From assembly GCA_035628915.1 (NCBI GenBank), contig DASPIW010000006.1, forward strand, positions 6,239 to 70,238: a stretch of DNA of 64,000 nucleotides, given 5' to 3'. Below, piece after piece: positions 63,856 through 64,000 of the stretch (position 1 is the stretch's first letter; the number at the start of each line of letters is the position of its first letter). A program made the position numbers and the translations under genes. The notes below the pieces were generated by a model. That model was not told where the DNA came from. It was given only the letters and a program-made list of their open reading frames with translations, and made no database searches. This DNA is from JARBUG01 sp035628915. GTDB taxonomy: Bacteria > Bacillota > Sulfobacillia > Symbiobacteriales > Symbiobacteriaceae.

Positions 63856-64000
63856 CTAGGCCAACGAGGTACGGAATCCGGTGCTGCCGCCAGACGGCGG
63901 CGCTTCCGGCTCCGTCGGCGGCGCTTCCGGCTCCGTCGGCGGCGCTTCCGGCTCCGTCGGCGGCGCTTCCGGCTCCGTCGGCGGCGCTTCCGGCTCCGTC
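63856..64000 (-). CDS. Partial gene: C-terminus made of TEPEAPP repeats
   Basis: On the minus strand a frame open to the right edge reads five copies of TEPEAPP, then SGGSTGFRTSLA and a TAG stop at 63856-63858. The frame has high GC at codon third positions, and the heptad is typical of Pro/Glu-rich linkers or surface-protein tails. The other minus frame gives DGAGSAA repeats and ends TGA a little further left. Most of the gene lies beyond the window, so identity is unknown. The call as coding is inference from composition and from the bidirectional terminator that follows. Confidence 0.55.
   Translation of the reverse strand, partial: TEPEAPPTEPEAPPTEPEAPPTEPEAPPTEPEAPPSGGSTGFRTSLA
63896..64000. 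repeat. Five perfect 21-base tandem repeats, running off the right edge
   Basis: Five identical 21-base units lie head to tail (63896, 63917, 63938, 63959, 63980) with no mismatch. The unit is a multiple of three, so copy-number change would keep the reading frame. Identity among copies suggests recent expansion. The array continues or ends outside the window. Confidence 0.97.

Overview
The window reads as a chromosomal segment of a high-GC, spore-forming Firmicute, most like Symbiobacterium (thermophilic Clostridia-type lineage). Reasons: a Spo0A-type regulator, a GlnR/glnA pair with GlnR boxes, a Gmad2 lipoprotein and an S-layer protein point to Firmicutes, while GC content and frequent GTG/TTG starts with strong GGAGG sites point to a high-GC genome. 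This assignment comes from family recognition, not from a database search. No rRNA, tRNA, CRISPR, insertion sequence or prophage was seen.

Layout. 0-9.6 kb: central metabolism (gpmI partial, tpiA, pgk) interleaved with thioredoxin, a CsoR-family repressor, an oligopeptide ABC transporter without ATPases, a PilZ protein and an amidase-domain protein. 9.7-15.4 kb: LysR regulator, MFS transporter, RpoN (sigma-54) and an SLH protein with five C-terminal repeats. 15.5-24.8 kb: a nine-gene leftward operon under a GntR regulator: FAH-family enzyme, LarA-like protein, split UxaA dehydratase, IlvD/Edd dehydratase and LutABC, probably for a sugar acid or hydroxy acid. 24.9-35.1 kb: a ten-gene leftward operon: CoA-transferase, SDR reductase, thiolase, hydroxyacyl-CoA dehydrogenase, complete Liv-type ABC importer and a LacI repressor, with LacI-like operators in its promoter region. 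A crotonase gene is divergent from it.

36.3-45.6 kb is the most interesting region. A PAS/AAA+/Fis sigma-54 activator lies directly upstream of an eight-gene operon: SDR, Zn-alcohol dehydrogenase, MoaD/ThiS-like protein, Fe-alcohol dehydrogenase, tungsten/molybdenum aldehyde:ferredoxin oxidoreductase and a second LutABC. Between activator and operon are two near-identical dyads (candidate activator sites), a terminator and a consensus -24/-12 promoter. The enzymes together could carry an alcohol or diol through aldehyde and 2-hydroxy acid to a 2-keto acid.

45.7-64 kb: a Gmad2 lipoprotein, an Aer-like chemoreceptor, glnRA, pstSCAB with a terminator-like hairpin in its leader, a P-loop/Asp23 fusion, an M3 peptidase, asparagine synthetase, a 39-residue small ORF, a GNAT protein, small envelope proteins, a DUF1848 protein, a Spo0A-type regulator, and at the right edge the C-terminus of a leftward gene made of TEPEAPP heptads. 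Convergent and operon ends are mostly marked by clear hairpins.
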